Counted from the first letter of the stretch, positions 50,820-61,008 are shown. The stretch is DNA of 64,000 bases from Sunxiuqinia indica (GCF_009847015.1 NZ_WVEM01000011.1:87184-151183); one strand, 5' to 3'. Translations and numbers: made by a program. The notes: generated by a model not told the origin, from the letters alone.

Positions 50820-51977
50820 ATGAACAGAACATTTACACACAAACAATTGATGAGCCATTTTGCCATTTTGTTATTCGCAATGGTCCTGGTTTCTTGCTCT
50901 GCGGGAAATGCAGGCAACGAAGACAGGCAGGCAAAGCAGACTCAACTGGCAGAATATAAGCAACAGGTTCACGACCTGAATTTGAAAATTAAAGAGCTTG
51001 AAGCAGAGCTTAATAAAACTGCAGATGTAGAAAGAGTGGAAGTTGTATTGACCGAATTGCAAACGACCGACTTTGAACACTTTATTGAAGTGACGGGTAG
51101 CGTTGAGGCCGATCAGGAAGTGAATGTTAGCCCGGAGGGATCAGGTCAAATACTCGATATTAAGGTGAAAGAAGGTCAACGGGTAGCTAAAGGAACCGTT
51201 TTAGCGGTACTCAATTCCGAGCCAATTAACCGTTCAATAGAACAAACTAAGATTAACCTGGAGTTGGCACGAACAACCTTCGAACGCCAAAAGAACCTGT
51301 GGAACCAAAATATTGGTTCGGAATTGCAATACCTGCAAGCGAAATCAAGTATGGAATCTCTCGAAAAACAATTGGAAAATTTGCAGGCACAGAAAGACAT
51401 GTCGATTATTAAAGCACCGGTTAACGGAATTCTCGATGTAATTTACCAAAAGCAAGGTCAAATTGCCAGCCCACAGATTCCATTCGGTAAAATTGTGAAT
51501 ATCGATAAAATCAAAATTTATGCTGATGTGTCTGAGTCATACCTGACAAAGATTAATGAAAATGATGAGGTGTCGGTTTACTTTCCGGCTATTGGCGAAG
51601 AGCGTAAAACAAAAATTCAGTTAATCGGAAATTATATTGATCCGGATAATCGAACGTTCCGCATTCGCCTGGATCTGAAAAATCAGGATAAAATGATTAA
51701 ACCCAACATGGAGGCCGTCGTTAAAATTCGTGATTATGCTGCCAAAGAGGCCATTGTCATTCCTTCGCTTTTGATTAAAGAAGATTTTAAAGGCAAATAC
51801 ACCTATGTTGCCGAAAAAGGCCAAGGTGGACTGGTTGCCAAAAAGGTATATGTTACGCCTGGTGTTTCCAATAATAATACGACTGAGGTGAAACAAGGAT
51901 TAAGTGTGGGTACTGAGATCATTTCTGAAGGTTTTAGCCAGGTTTTTGACGGTTCACCAATCCGTGATAATAAATGA
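50820..51977 (+). CDS. RND efflux periplasmic adaptor (membrane fusion lipoprotein)
   Basis: A 385-residue protein. I start it at ATG 50820 (MNRTFTHKQLMSHF), giving a signal with lipobox VLVSCSAG (Cys26); 27 in-frame codons upstream overlap the TolC gene. The order is a short coiled coil (about 38-62), a lipoyl half (VNVSPEGSGQILDIKVKEGQ), a helical hairpin (about 125-195), the second lipoyl half (IIKAPVNGILDVIYQKQGQI) and beta-barrel domains. It lies 11 bp after the TolC gene. Confidence 0.9.
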   Translation: MNRTFTHKQLMSHFAILLFAMVLVSCSAGNAGNEDRQAKQTQLAEYKQQVHDLNLKIKELEAELNKTADVERVEVVLTELQTTDFEHFIEVTGSVEADQEVNVSPEGSGQILDIKVKEGQRVAKGTVLAVLNSEPINRSIEQTKINLELARTTFERQKNLWNQNIGSELQYLQAKSSMESLEKQLENLQAQKDMSIIKAPVNGILDVIYQKQGQIASPQIPFGKIVNIDKIKIYADVSESYLTKINENDEVSVYFPAIGEERKTKIQLIGNYIDPDNRTFRIRLDLKNQDKMIKPNMEAVVKIRDYAAKEAIVIPSLLIKEDFKGKYTYVAEKGQGGLVAKKVYVTPGVSNNNTTEVKQGLSVGTEIISEGFSQVFDGSPIRDNK

Positions 51978-52008
51978 TTCAGTTTGAAAAGCTTTAAACA
52001 AGCAGAAA

Positions 52009-55000
52009 ATGGATAAAGAAAAAACAAGCGACAAGTCGCAAAGTATAACACGGAAGTTTAAGCCAACCTATCTGGCACTGAAGAATAAAACTACGGTTTA
52101 TATTCTGACGCTCATGCTGGTATTTTTCGGGCTTTTCTCCTATCAGCAGATGCCTCGGGAGGCGATGCCCGAAATTGTTATTCCCTACATTTTTGTACAA
52201 ACCATTTACCCGGGAAACTCGCCGGTTGATATCGAAAATCTGATTACCCGACCCATTGAACAGGAACTGAAGGGAATGGATGGAGTGAAAAAGGTATCGT
52301 CGGCTTCGTATCAGGATGTAAGTACCATTGTGGTTGAGTTTAGTACCAATGTTGAAATAAAACAGGCCTTACAGGATACCAAAGACAATGTGGACAAAGC
52401 GCAGTCTGATTTGCCGGATGACCTGGAGAATGACCCTTTGGTTATGGATTTGAATTTTTCCGAGTTCCCCATTCTGAACGTCAACCTTTCGGGCGACTAC
52501 AGTATGCGTGAGTTGAAAGACTTTGCCGAAATTCTTCAAGATGAATTTGAAAGTCTTCCGGAGATTTCTGAAGCAAATATTCAGGGGATCGACGATCGGG
52601 AGATTCAGATCAATGTAGATCCGTATAAAATGGAAGCGCGTGGTGTCGGTTACAACGATATTGCCCTTGCCCTTCAAACCGAAAATGTTACGATTGGTGC
52701 CGGGCAGTTTACTGCGGATAACACCCGCCGGGTGGTGCGTACCGAGGCTGATTATACCAATATGGATCAGCTGCGAAACACCATTATCAAGCTGAACAAT
52801 GGCAAGCCGGTTTATGTGCGCGATGTTGCTAATGTTGTCGATGGCTACAAAGAACAATCGACCATCTCGAGGTTGGACAATAAGCCGGTAGTGTCGCTGT
52901 CGTTGGTAAAAAAGAGTGGGGCAAACATATTGGAAGCAACCGACGAGGTTCGTCAGGTGCTGAAAGATCAGGTAGACGATGGCTATTTGCCCAAAAACCT
53001 GGATATCATCGTTACCAACGATATGTCGACCTATGTGAAGAATGATATTGCGACTCTGGAAAACAGCATTATCCTTGGAATGATTTTGGTAATTTTCGTT
53101 TTGTACCTCTTCCTCGGATTCCGGAATGCTCTATTTTCGGGCTTAGCCATTCCGATGTCGATGTTCCTGTCCTTTGTTATCCTCGATCAGTCGGGTACTA
53201 CACTTAACTCGATGGTACTGTATGGATTGATTTTGGCCTTAGGGATGCTGGTCGATAATGCTATTGTTGTTGTTGAAAACGTCTATCGTCTGCACGGCAT
53301 GGGCTATTCAGCCTCCAGAGCAACAAAGAAGGGAGTTAGTGAAATTGCATTCCCGATTATTTCTTCCACACTGACCACGTTGGCAGCATTTGTTCCACTA
53401 ATGTTTTGGGAGGGTGTTGTTGGTGAGTTTATGGGAATTTTACCCCAAACGCTGATTGTGGTATTGGCATCATCTTTATTTGTAGCACTCGTGCTCAATC
53501 CCCCGTTTATTGCTCGTTTTATAAAGATTGATGATATTCGGGAAAAGGTTGAATGGAAGAAGACGCTTAAAATAGCGGGAATACTTGCCTTGATTTCTGT
53601 CTTATTCTATTTGCCAAAAATATATTTGATCGGAAACATCCTGATGACAGTTGTGCTCATTATGGTATTGAATGTGGTTGCATTTCGCCCCCTGGCCCGA
53701 TGGTTTCAGTTGCGCTTTTTGGTGTGGTTAGAGAATTTCTACGAAGGGCAATTGCGTTCAGCGTTAACCGGGTGGAAACCAATCGTGTATTTTGCCGGAA
53801 CATTTGTATTGCTGATCGCTTCTGTCTCTTTTTACATTGTCCGTCAGCCGAGTGTCGTATTTTTCCCCGATACCGATCCACAAACGATTTATGTAACCAT
53901 GGAGCTGCCACTCGGAACCGCCATTGAGAAAACCGATGAAGTTTCACGACGGGTTGAAAGTATCATTAACAGAACCATTGAGCCTTATCAGAAAATTGTA
54001 AAATCGGTAACAACTTCGGTGGGTACCGGAAAAGGAGGCATGTTCGAGAGTTCAGATAGTTCCAGTCCAAATAAATCGCTGACAACCATTTCTTTTGTCG
54101 AATTTAAATTGCGCGACGACATCAATACATCGGATGTTATGAAGGAGGTCTCAGCAAACCTGGAAGGATTCGTGGGGGCTAAAATATTTGTCGAAAAAGA
54201 AGACCAGGGGCCTCCGGTTGGAGCTCCTATCAATATTGAAGTGTCGGGTGATGACTTCGACCAGCTGATTAAAATTACCAACGATTTTGTAACGAAGATC
54301 AACGAAGACAACATTCCGGGAATTGACGAATTGAAACTGGATATCAATGTGAATCAGCCCGAAATGCTGATCAAAGTTGATCGCGATAAAGCACGTCGGT
54401 ATGAATTGTCGACCCAGCAGATTGCCATGGCACTGCGCAATTCGTTATATGGGTATGACGTGGGCGACTATAAAGATGGTGAAGATGAATATGACATTTT
54501 TATTCGCCTGAAAGATGAATTCCGCAACGATGTTTCATCCTTGATGAACCAAAAGCTGATGGTTGAGGGCAATAAGATTCCGATCTCAGCAGTAGCAGAC
54601 TTCGAGTACTCTTCCACTTACGATAAGGTAAACCGGATCGACTTTAAGCGTACGATTACCATCAGCTCCAACGTGGTGGAAGGATACAACGCCAACGAGA
54701 TTAACAACCGAATCAGACAGGTATTGCAGGAGTACGATATGCCACGGGGTTACGATTATGCCTTTACCGGTGAGCAGCAGTCGCAGGACGAAAGCAGCGA
54801 GTTCCTGATTTTTGCCTTGTTGGTTGCCATTGCGTTAATTGGATTGATCATGATTACCCAGTTTAACTCGTTCATCCGACCAATGATCATCATGATAACC
54901 GTGTTGTTTAGTACCATCGGTGTATTCCTCGGTCTGGCAACTTTTAAAATGGAATTTGTAGTGATCATGACCGGTATCGGAATCATCTCGTTGGCCGGAA

Positions 55001-55455
55001 TTGTGGTGAACAACGGAATTGTGCTGATCGATTATATCGACCTGATGCGTAAACAGAAACGTGAGGAATTGGGCTTTAGCGAAGGGGCTTTCCTTCCGGC
55101 AAGTGTTGAGGTTGAATGTTTGGTGCTGGCCGGTAAAACCAGGTTGCGGCCGGTACTTTTAACGGCTATAACAACGGTGCTCGGACTGGTGCCACTAGCT
55201 GTTGGATTAAACTTCGACTTCATTACCCTTTACACTCATTTTCAACCTGACTTCTCGCTGGGTGGCGAAAGTGTGGCTTTCTGGGGACCCATGTCGTGGA
55301 CTGTTATCTTCGGATTAACATTTGCTACATTCTTAACCTTGCTCATTGCTCCGGTGATGTACATGTTGACCATCCGGATTAATTTCCGCATTAAAAAGAT
55401 GATGGGACTGTTGCCAGAAGATAATCAAACACCGAAAGTGGTTGAAGAAGAATAG
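52009..55455 (+). CDS. RND family efflux transporter, inner-membrane pump
   Basis: A 1148-residue AcrB/HAE1-type protein with 12 membrane helices in two repeats, each followed by a large periplasmic loop. TM4 has GLILALGMLVDNAIVVVENV: it keeps the first Asp of the proton relay but has Asn where AcrB has the second Asp. The region IPGIDELKLDINVNQPEMLI is typical of the second porter domain. With TolC and MFP it forms a tripartite drug or metabolite exporter. A 30-nt perfect palindromic terminator follows. Confidence 0.92.
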   Translation: MDKEKTSDKSQSITRKFKPTYLALKNKTTVYILTLMLVFFGLFSYQQMPREAMPEIVIPYIFVQTIYPGNSPVDIENLITRPIEQELKGMDGVKKVSSASYQDVSTIVVEFSTNVEIKQALQDTKDNVDKAQSDLPDDLENDPLVMDLNFSEFPILNVNLSGDYSMRELKDFAEILQDEFESLPEISEANIQGIDDREIQINVDPYKMEARGVGYNDIALALQTENVTIGAGQFTADNTRRVVRTEADYTNMDQLRNTIIKLNNGKPVYVRDVANVVDGYKEQSTISRLDNKPVVSLSLVKKSGANILEATDEVRQVLKDQVDDGYLPKNLDIIVTNDMSTYVKNDIATLENSIILGMILVIFVLYLFLGFRNALFSGLAIPMSMFLSFVILDQSGTTLNSMVLYGLILALGMLVDNAIVVVENVYRLHGMGYSASRATKKGVSEIAFPIISSTLTTLAAFVPLMFWEGVVGEFMGILPQTLIVVLASSLFVALVLNPPFIARFIKIDDIREKVEWKKTLKIAGILALISVLFYLPKIYLIGNILMTVVLIMVLNVVAFRPLARWFQLRFLVWLENFYEGQLRSALTGWKPIVYFAGTFVLLIASVSFYIVRQPSVVFFPDTDPQTIYVTMELPLGTAIEKTDEVSRRVESIINRTIEPYQKIVKSVTTSVGTGKGGMFESSDSSSPNKSLTTISFVEFKLRDDINTSDVMKEVSANLEGFVGAKIFVEKEDQGPPVGAPINIEVSGDDFDQLIKITNDFVTKINEDNIPGIDELKLDINVNQPEMLIKVDRDKARRYELSTQQIAMALRNSLYGYDVGDYKDGEDEYDIFIRLKDEFRNDVSSLMNQKLMVEGNKIPISAVADFEYSSTYDKVNRIDFKRTITISSNVVEGYNANEINNRIRQVLQEYDMPRGYDYAFTGEQQSQDESSEFLIFALLVAIALIGLIMITQFNSFIRPMIIMITVLFSTIGVFLGLATFKMEFVVIMTGIGIISLAGIVVNNGIVLIDYIDLMRKQKREELGFSEGAFLPASVEVECLVLAGKTRLRPVLLTAITTVLGLVPLAVGLNFDFITLYTHFQPDFSLGGESVAFWGPMSWTVIFGLTFATFLTLLIAPVMYMLTIRINFRIKKMMGLLPEDNQTPKVVEEE

Positions 55456-55480
55456 AACGACCTTCAAAATAGTATAAACG

Positions 55481-55510
55481 AAAAGGGGATTGCAGCTGCA
55501 ATCCCCTTTT
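55481..55510 (+). terminator. Terminator of the efflux operon
   Basis: A perfect 30-nt palindrome: AAAAGGGGATTGCAG followed by its complement, ending in TTTTTT. It lies 25 bp after the RND pump stop. The following 246 bp to 55756 contain no other feature I can support. Confidence 0.9.
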
Positions 55511-55756
55511 TTGTGGTTTCCGATTGAATTTATTTGTTGAAGTTCTTACCCAGGGTGTAGAAGAGTGTCATCCGGTTACGGGAGCCGGCCTTGGTTTATG
55601 TTTTTTGGCGTGAGATAATAATGTAGTTTGGATGATGTCTTGCTTATAGCATTTTTTCAGCGGGAGAGTTTTTCAGGTTGAATGATTTTGGAATGACTAT
55701 GGTGGCTATTTATGGGACAATAATGAATAAATAGTTTAAACTTTAAAAACAGAAAA

Positions 55757-56353
55757 ATGATGAGAAAATATATGAACTTGAAGATTGTTGCAACACTTTT
55801 TGCCTTCCTGTTTTTGGTTGGATGTAATGATGATGATGACAATTATATTGACGATTGGAACAATAGCATATTGATGCTTCAGGTTGATTACTCAAGCTAT
55901 GAGTTGGAGGCTGGACAAGAGTTTCTTTTCTCTGATCCGATATCAACCTCAGACACAATACCAATTGGTGTAGATTACGACGAACCGAGCGATTTTGGAA
56001 ATGTTTCGTTGTACTACGCACCAACAGATGATGTATTTTTCTTCGGAACAGTTGTCTGGAATGGAAAAGGCGAAGTTAAATACCCTTACCATTGGGTTGC
56101 TCCGTCTTCGTTTTTAACGATCGATACACCGGTTGATCAACCGGCTGAGACCAATTTCCAGTTAATTCATAGTGCCACAAGTGAGGAAAACATCGACTAT
56201 GCTGCCATTTGGGATGCGGTTGATGATTTGAGCATTGTTGACGAGTACATCAGTTCGGGCAAAAAAGTAGGTTTATTCCTGTATCAACCGAGTGTAGGAG
56301 CTGGTGATCCGGATGATTGGGACTGGTATGTTATTTTAAACCATGAAGTCTGA
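55757..56353 (+). CDS. Small acidic lipoprotein, unknown function
   Basis: A 198-residue lipoprotein: FLFLVGCNDDDDN with Cys23 and the Asp-rich stretch that follows the lipid Cys in many Bacteroidota surface lipoproteins. The mature protein is acidic and rich in Asp, Tyr and Trp (YYAPTDDVFFFGTVVWNGKG, DPDDWDWYVILNHEV). The family is not recognised. ATG 55757 and 55760 are both possible. It stands alone, followed by a long terminator. Confidence 0.75.
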   Translation: MMRKYMNLKIVATLFAFLFLVGCNDDDDNYIDDWNNSILMLQVDYSSYELEAGQEFLFSDPISTSDTIPIGVDYDEPSDFGNVSLYYAPTDDVFFFGTVVWNGKGEVKYPYHWVAPSSFLTIDTPVDQPAETNFQLIHSATSEENIDYAAIWDAVDDLSIVDEYISSGKKVGLFLYQPSVGAGDPDDWDWYVILNHEV

Positions 56354-56382
56354 GTAAAATAGCGAAGCCTCATTCATAAAAG

Positions 56383-56429
56383 AACAAGAAGGCGGAAAGT
56401 GATTAATCACTTTCCGCCTTCTTGTTTTT
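56383..56429 (+). terminator. 44-nt perfect palindromic terminator (bidirectional)
   Basis: AACAAGAAGGCGGAAAGTGA and the following bases up to 56426 form a perfect 44-nt palindrome with no loop bases beyond TTAA. T residues follow on the + strand. It lies between the lipoprotein gene and the convergent C_GCAxxG_C_C gene and could serve both. Confidence 0.88.
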
Positions 56430-56485
56430 AGTCAACTAATTTCTTGAGGCTTTGGCCAGGAGAATCGTCTCTCCTTTGCTCCCGG

Positions 56486-56911
56486 TTAAAAGTCATTTTC
56501 CAAAATGTTGCAGGCTGTTGCTACAAAATGAGGGCAGAACTCATTAAACGCATTTTTTTCTTTGGCTTTTACTTGTCCGTCCGGTGTGGAAATATCGCAG
56601 CCAACCAGTTCTTTGCAAATTAGAGAGCCGTGTTTTGCAACAAATTTTTCGTTGAATTTCAGGATGAGTTCTTTCGTGTTATTTTTTTCTAACAAGTCGG
56701 TGCTGGCATGACCATGTTTTAGTCCAATAACCAAGTACGAGGCCGTTACTGCTCCACAGGTTTCGGCACGGGCCATGCCGCCACCAAAACCACTGGCAAG
56801 TTTTAAGGCTGTTTCTTCAGCCAGATTCAGGTCGTCAGCAAATGTGGAGAAAACTGTTTGTGCACAATTGTATGAAGGGAATTTTTCTAACGCTTTTTTT
56901 GATTTTTCCAT
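56486..56911 (-). CDS. C_GCAxxG_C_C family protein
   Basis: A 141-residue protein with the family Cys pattern: FPSYNCAQTVF near the N-terminus, GFGGGMARAETCGAVTASYL (the C-GCxxG motif, about residues 42-61), then LICKELVGCDIS and FNEFCPHFVATAC. The spaced cysteines suggest a redox or metal site and a small membrane-associated helix bundle. Physiological role unknown. Confidence 0.85.
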   Translation of the reverse strand: MEKSKKALEKFPSYNCAQTVFSTFADDLNLAEETALKLASGFGGGMARAETCGAVTASYLVIGLKHGHASTDLLEKNNTKELILKFNEKFVAKHGSLICKELVGCDISTPDGQVKAKEKNAFNEFCPHFVATACNILENDF

Positions 56912-57030
56912 GATCGTAAATTTTCATATAAAGATAAGAAGAATGAATAAAACAGTTGTGGCAATTCGACCATATGTTTTGATATGTAAGGAAATGGTGA
57001 CTGTTAGCTTTTTCGGTGGGTCTGATCACC

Positions 57031-57068
57031 AGACTTCTGGTCATCCTGAACTTGTTTCAGGATCTTTC
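57031..57068 (+). repeat. REP-like palindrome
   Basis: ATCCTGAACTTGTTTCAGGA forms a near-perfect inverted repeat. The same motif recurs at about 57616, 58470, 58944, 59317 and 59689 inside the repeat field, so this copy marks its left fringe. The rest of 57069-57370 is non-coding and without recognisable genes. Confidence 0.65.
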
Positions 57069-57370
57069 AGTGGATTGCTCCATGCCTATTGAATTTCCTT
57101 CTCTGAAAGGGTTATGCAACAATAGCCACAGGCAACGCCTGGGGTAAAATGCGTTAGTAGTTGAAATGGCGCAATCGGTGGGTGTTGAATGGTGTGAACG
57201 TTTTATGCGCCCTAATGGAAAATGTTTTTGAAATGTGTTAATCGGATGTTGTGCTTTTTTATCCCTAAATCCTCTGGAGGGGACTTTGTGGCCTGCTGGA
57301 ATCCAATTGCATGGGGCTTTATAGCTATCGGAATTTATGCCAATTGGTTGGGGGGTTGCCCCAAGCCCCA

Positions 57371-57401
57371 GTTCCTTTTCTCCTTGGATGAGAAAAGGAA
57401 C
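57371..57401 (+). other. Variant hairpin 1 of the repeat field
   Basis: GTTCCTTTTCTC (57371-57382) pairs perfectly with GAGAAAAGGAAC (57390-57401). It occupies the place taken by CCTGATTTTTGT/ACAAAAACCAGG in later type A modules (about 57844 and 58699): the stem sequence differs, pairing is kept. Confidence 0.7.
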
Positions 57402-59740
57402 CAAAAGAATCAAGGCTGACGATGCTTTTGAATGAAAACTACGGATCAGTCACTGCCCGAAAACCAAACTCCTCCTTTCAGTCGTCAAACAAGGTTTTCT
57501 TAGCGAGTCCCTTCGCTGTTTCCTTTCCTTGTTTTCCAGTTCAAAACCCTCGTAGGCCGGGCTTTTCGCCTGCCGGCGAAGTGGGGGATTTTGCTGTCCC
57601 AATTGAGTGCTCGTCATCCTGGACTTGTTTCAGGATCTTTTAGCGTAATGCCGCTATCTCACCATCTCACCATCCAACCCTCTGATTATCCGAGAATCTG
57701 ATTGTCTATTAATCTTGATTCTGGTATCTTGGATCTAATATCTAAAGTCTTGTTCTCTTTTCCCCAAGCCCCAATTACTTTTTTGTCTTGATACCAAAAA
57801 GTAATCAAAAAAGATCAAGTCAAAGTTGTCCTTTCAGACGGAACCTGATTTTTGTCTTGACACAAAAACCAGGAAAAAAAGTCAAGGCTGACGATGCTTT
57901 TGAACAAAAACTACGGGTCAGTCACTGCCCGAAAACCAAACTCCTCCTTTCAGTCGTCAAACAGGGTTTTCTTAGCGAGTGCCATTGCTGTTTCCTTTCC
58001 TTGTTTTCCAGTTCAAAACCCTCGTAGGCCGGGCTTTTCGCCTGCCGGCGAAGCGGGGGACTTAAATATCCCAATTGAATGTTCGTCATCGGGAACTCGT
58101 TTCTGGATCGGTTGGCGAGTTGCTCCAATATTGACCGAAACAGATTGCTGCTATCTTCACCCTCCTGGCTCTTGGTTCTTTATTCTTGGATCTAATGTCT
58201 GATATCTATTGTCTTGGTGTCATTGCATGCGCTGGGGCGTTGCCCCACGCCCCAAATACTTTTTTGTCTTGATACCAAAAAGTAATCAAAAAAGATCAAG
58301 TCAAAGTTATCCTTCCACGCGCGTCAGGATTTTTTCTTTCCGGCGCACTGCCCGGGATACCCGCCAAAAATCCTTCCCTCCATCGCCGGCCCGGGCTACT
58401 TTGACTGGCCATCGCACTTTTCGCCTGTCGGCGAAGTGGGGGATTTTGCTGTCCCAATTGAGTGCTCGTCATCCTGAACTTGCTTCAGGATCTTTTAGCG
58501 TAATGCCGCTATCTCACCATCTCACCATCCAACCCTCTGATTATCCGAGAATCTGATTGTCTATTAATCTTGATTCTGGTATCCTGGATCTAATATCTAA
58601 AGTCTTGTTCTCTTTTCCCCAAGCCCCAATTACTTTTTTGTCTTGATACCAAAAAGTAATCAAAAAAGATCAAGTCAAAGTTGTCTTTTCAGACGGAACC
58701 TGATTTTTGTCTTGACACAAAAACCAGGAAAAAAAGTCAAGGCTGACGATGCTTTTGAACAAAAACTACGGGTCAGTCACTGCCCGAAAACCAAACTCCT
58801 CCTTTCACTCGTCAAACAGGGTTTTCTTAGCGAGTGCCATTGCTGTTTCCTTTCCTTGTTTTCCAGTTCAAAACCCTCGTAGGCCGGGCTTTTCGCCTGT
58901 CGGCGAAGTGGGGGATTTTGCTGTCCCAATTGAGTGCTCGTCATCCTGGACTTGTTTCAGGATCTTTTAGCGTAATGCCGCTATCTCACCATCTCACCAT
59001 CCAACCCTCTGATTATCCGAGAATCTGATTGTCTATTAATCTTGATTCTGGTATCCTGGATCTAATATCTAAAGTCTTGTTCTCTTTTCCCCAAGCCCCA
59101 ATTACTTTTTTGTCTTGATACCAAAAAGTAATCAAAAAAGATCAAGTCAAAGTTATCCTTCCACGCGCGTCAGGATTTTTTCTTTCCGGCGCACTGCCCG
59201 GGATACCCGCCAAAAATCCTTCCCTCCATCGCCGGCCCGGGCTACTTTGACTGGCCATCGCACTTTTCGCCTTTCGGCGAAGTGGGGAATTAACCGCCCC
59301 AAGTCATGATCTCGTCATCCTGGACTTGTTTCAGGATCTTTTAGCGTAATGCCGCTATCTCACCATCTCACCATCCAACCCTCTGATTATCCGAGAATCT
59401 GATTGTCTATTAATCTTGATTCTGGTATCTTGGATCTAATATCTAAAGTCTTGTTTTCTTTTCCCCAAGCCCCAATTACTTTTTTGTCTTGATACCAAAA
59501 AGTAATCAAAAAAGATCAAGTCAAAGTTATCCTTCCACGCGCGTCAGGATTTTTTCTTTCCGGCGCACTGCCCGGGATACCCGCCAAAAATCCTTCCCTC
59601 CATCGCCGGCCCGGGCTACTTTGACAGGCCATCGCACTTTTCGCCTTTCGGCGAAGTGGGGAATTAACCGCCCCAAGTCATGATCTCGTCATCCTGGACT
59701 TGTTTCTGGATCTGCTGGCGAATTGCTCAATACGATTTGA
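57371..59740 (+). repeat. Field of direct repeats with variable hairpins
   Basis: About 2.4 kb of modular repeats. Type A modules (GGCTGACGATGCTTTT start) lie at 57414, 57886 and 58741. Type B modules (CACGCGCGTCAGGATTTTTT start) lie at about 58318, 59162 and 59536; the last two are 374 bp apart. Shared parts are a CGCC-x-x-CGGCGAAG palindrome (six copies), the CATCCTGGACTTGTTTCAGG element, and a hairpin block with an ATTACTTTTTTG/CAAAAAGTAAT stem (about 57774, 58629, 59101, 59475, and a variant at 58256). Short frames inside translate to near-identical low-value peptides and are not called as genes. Confidence 0.85.
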
Positions 59741-59989
59741 ATTCCTTCTTGTTACCCCTAAATCACAAAAAATGACATTTATTCGGAAAAAGACGGCTCC
59801 AAACCAAGTAAATATTCATCGAAAGAACAGGTGAAAAAGCATTGATTTTGTTCGTTCGTGTGAGAAATCGCCTTGTTTACATCGCAAAACAGCCCATTCA
59901 TAAAACACTTCGAAAACATTATGTCATTTAGTTCTCAATGTCCTAACTTGTTGCCTGTTACTTCATTTTTTAATTTTTAATCAAAACGT

Positions 59990-60463
59990 ATGGAAAATAA
60001 AATCAACTACCAGTTGCCCGACGATGTCGCAGGTCAAGCGGCTGATCAAATCAATCAGGCAATCAACGTGTTAAAACCTTACCTGATTGCCTTAAATAGC
60101 GAAGAACGGCAGTCGCTACCTAAAATGAGTGATGGCACCGTTCCTTTTGTCGAGAAATGTCTGGATTATTGCAACAGCGATGAGCAGTTTGCACCTCCTT
60201 ATCTGGATGTGGAAGGCTTTAAAAACGATATGGATGCCTGGGAAAAATTAATGGCTGTTTTACGCCCTGTTCAGCAACTGATGCAGAACCTGGATGACAC
60301 GACCACCGAAGCCGGATCGGAAAGCTACACTGCTGCACTGACTTATTACAACTCGGTGAAGCAGGCCGCCAAATTGAGTATTCCCGGAGCAAAAACGATT
60401 TACGAAGACCTGAAGGAACGTTTTGCAAAAAGAAGTTCCTCAAAGAATGGGACAACGGTATAA
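59990..60463 (+). CDS. Helical MEN-x-IN family protein (paralogue 2)
   Basis: A 157-residue helical protein, paralogous to 29860-30318. Shared landmarks are MEN-x-IN, LNSEERQSLPKMSDG then VPFVEKCLDY, and the C-terminal AGSESYTAALTYYNSVKQAA and SIPGAKTIYEDLKERF. The C-terminus is basic (AKRSSSKNG). The upstream 250 bp (59741-59989) are non-coding and separate it from the repeat field. The downstream order (terminator, tandem array, conserved block) repeats that of paralogue 1. Function unknown. Confidence 0.82.
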   Translation: MENKINYQLPDDVAGQAADQINQAINVLKPYLIALNSEERQSLPKMSDGTVPFVEKCLDYCNSDEQFAPPYLDVEGFKNDMDAWEKLMAVLRPVQQLMQNLDDTTTEAGSESYTAALTYYNSVKQAAKLSIPGAKTIYEDLKERFAKRSSSKNGTTV

Positions 60464-60470
60464 GCCATTC

Positions 60471-60503
60471 AACGGAAACTTCTTGAAAGTTTCCGTTTTT
60501 TTT
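60471..60503 (+). terminator. Intrinsic terminator after paralogue 2
   Basis: AACGGAAACTT (60471-60481) pairs with AAGTTTCCGTT (60487-60497) and is followed by a run of T. It lies 8 bp after the stop and before the 21-nt array. Confidence 0.88.
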
Positions 60504-60586
60504 GAAAAGAAAATACTATCCGTATTCATAATCAGGATTATCCTTTCATGATCAGCTTCCCAAGTTTAACCAGTGAGCAAGATGAT

Positions 60587-60964
60587 GGAACGATGCAGCA
60601 TTTCGATGATCCGATGAAGCTTGGAAGCGAAAACCTCCACCTTTTATATTCAATCGAGCGGTTCGGAGAACCAAGCTTGTATCTTTCTTGTGGAAATGTT
60701 CATCAATTTGCTGCAAGCTTGAAGCAAAATACGGCAAGCCCGACTATTTTTCGCGGAAGTTTTCAACAAAAAGCTTCAACACTGAACCAAAAAGATGCTC
60801 CGTTGAATCAAAATCAGGCAGCCTTGCATCTCCGGGGTACTCGCTTGAATGTTTTTCATGCTCCATTGCACCTCCACAGTGCAAGCGAGCATGTTCGAAG
60901 TGGGTACCCCCACTTCCGAAGTACCCTGATGCACCTCCGAGGTACCCCTTTACATGTTAAATAG
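60587..60964 (+). repeat. 21-nt tandem array (12 clear plus about 6 weak units) at locus 2
   Basis: Twelve consecutive 21-nt units from 60713 to 60964, for example GCTCCGTTGAATCAAAATCA followed by GCAGCCTTGCATCTCCGGGG. Six weaker units extend left to 60587. They lie in one open frame (ATG 60548 to TAG 60964, 138 codons), so each unit is a heptad: APLNQNQ, AALHLRG, TRLNVFH, APLHLHS, TLMHLRG. The Leu at position 3 or 4 and polar ends recur. The units differ from each other far more than in a recent tandem duplication. Whether the frame is translated is unknown. Confidence 0.75.
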
Positions 60965-61008
60965 ACGTTGTTTTGAATCATTAGTGTCCGGTTAAAATTC
61001 CAAATGAT

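Noticed and set aside
57222..59683. A dozen frames of 60-115 codons in the repeat field
   Set aside because: They are translations of the same non-coding repeats (near-identical peptides at each copy) and overlap in several frames.
60713..60964. Regular short repeats considered as a CRISPR array
   Set aside because: Units of 21 nt are contiguous and mutually diverged; there are no identical repeats with unique spacers and no cas genes.
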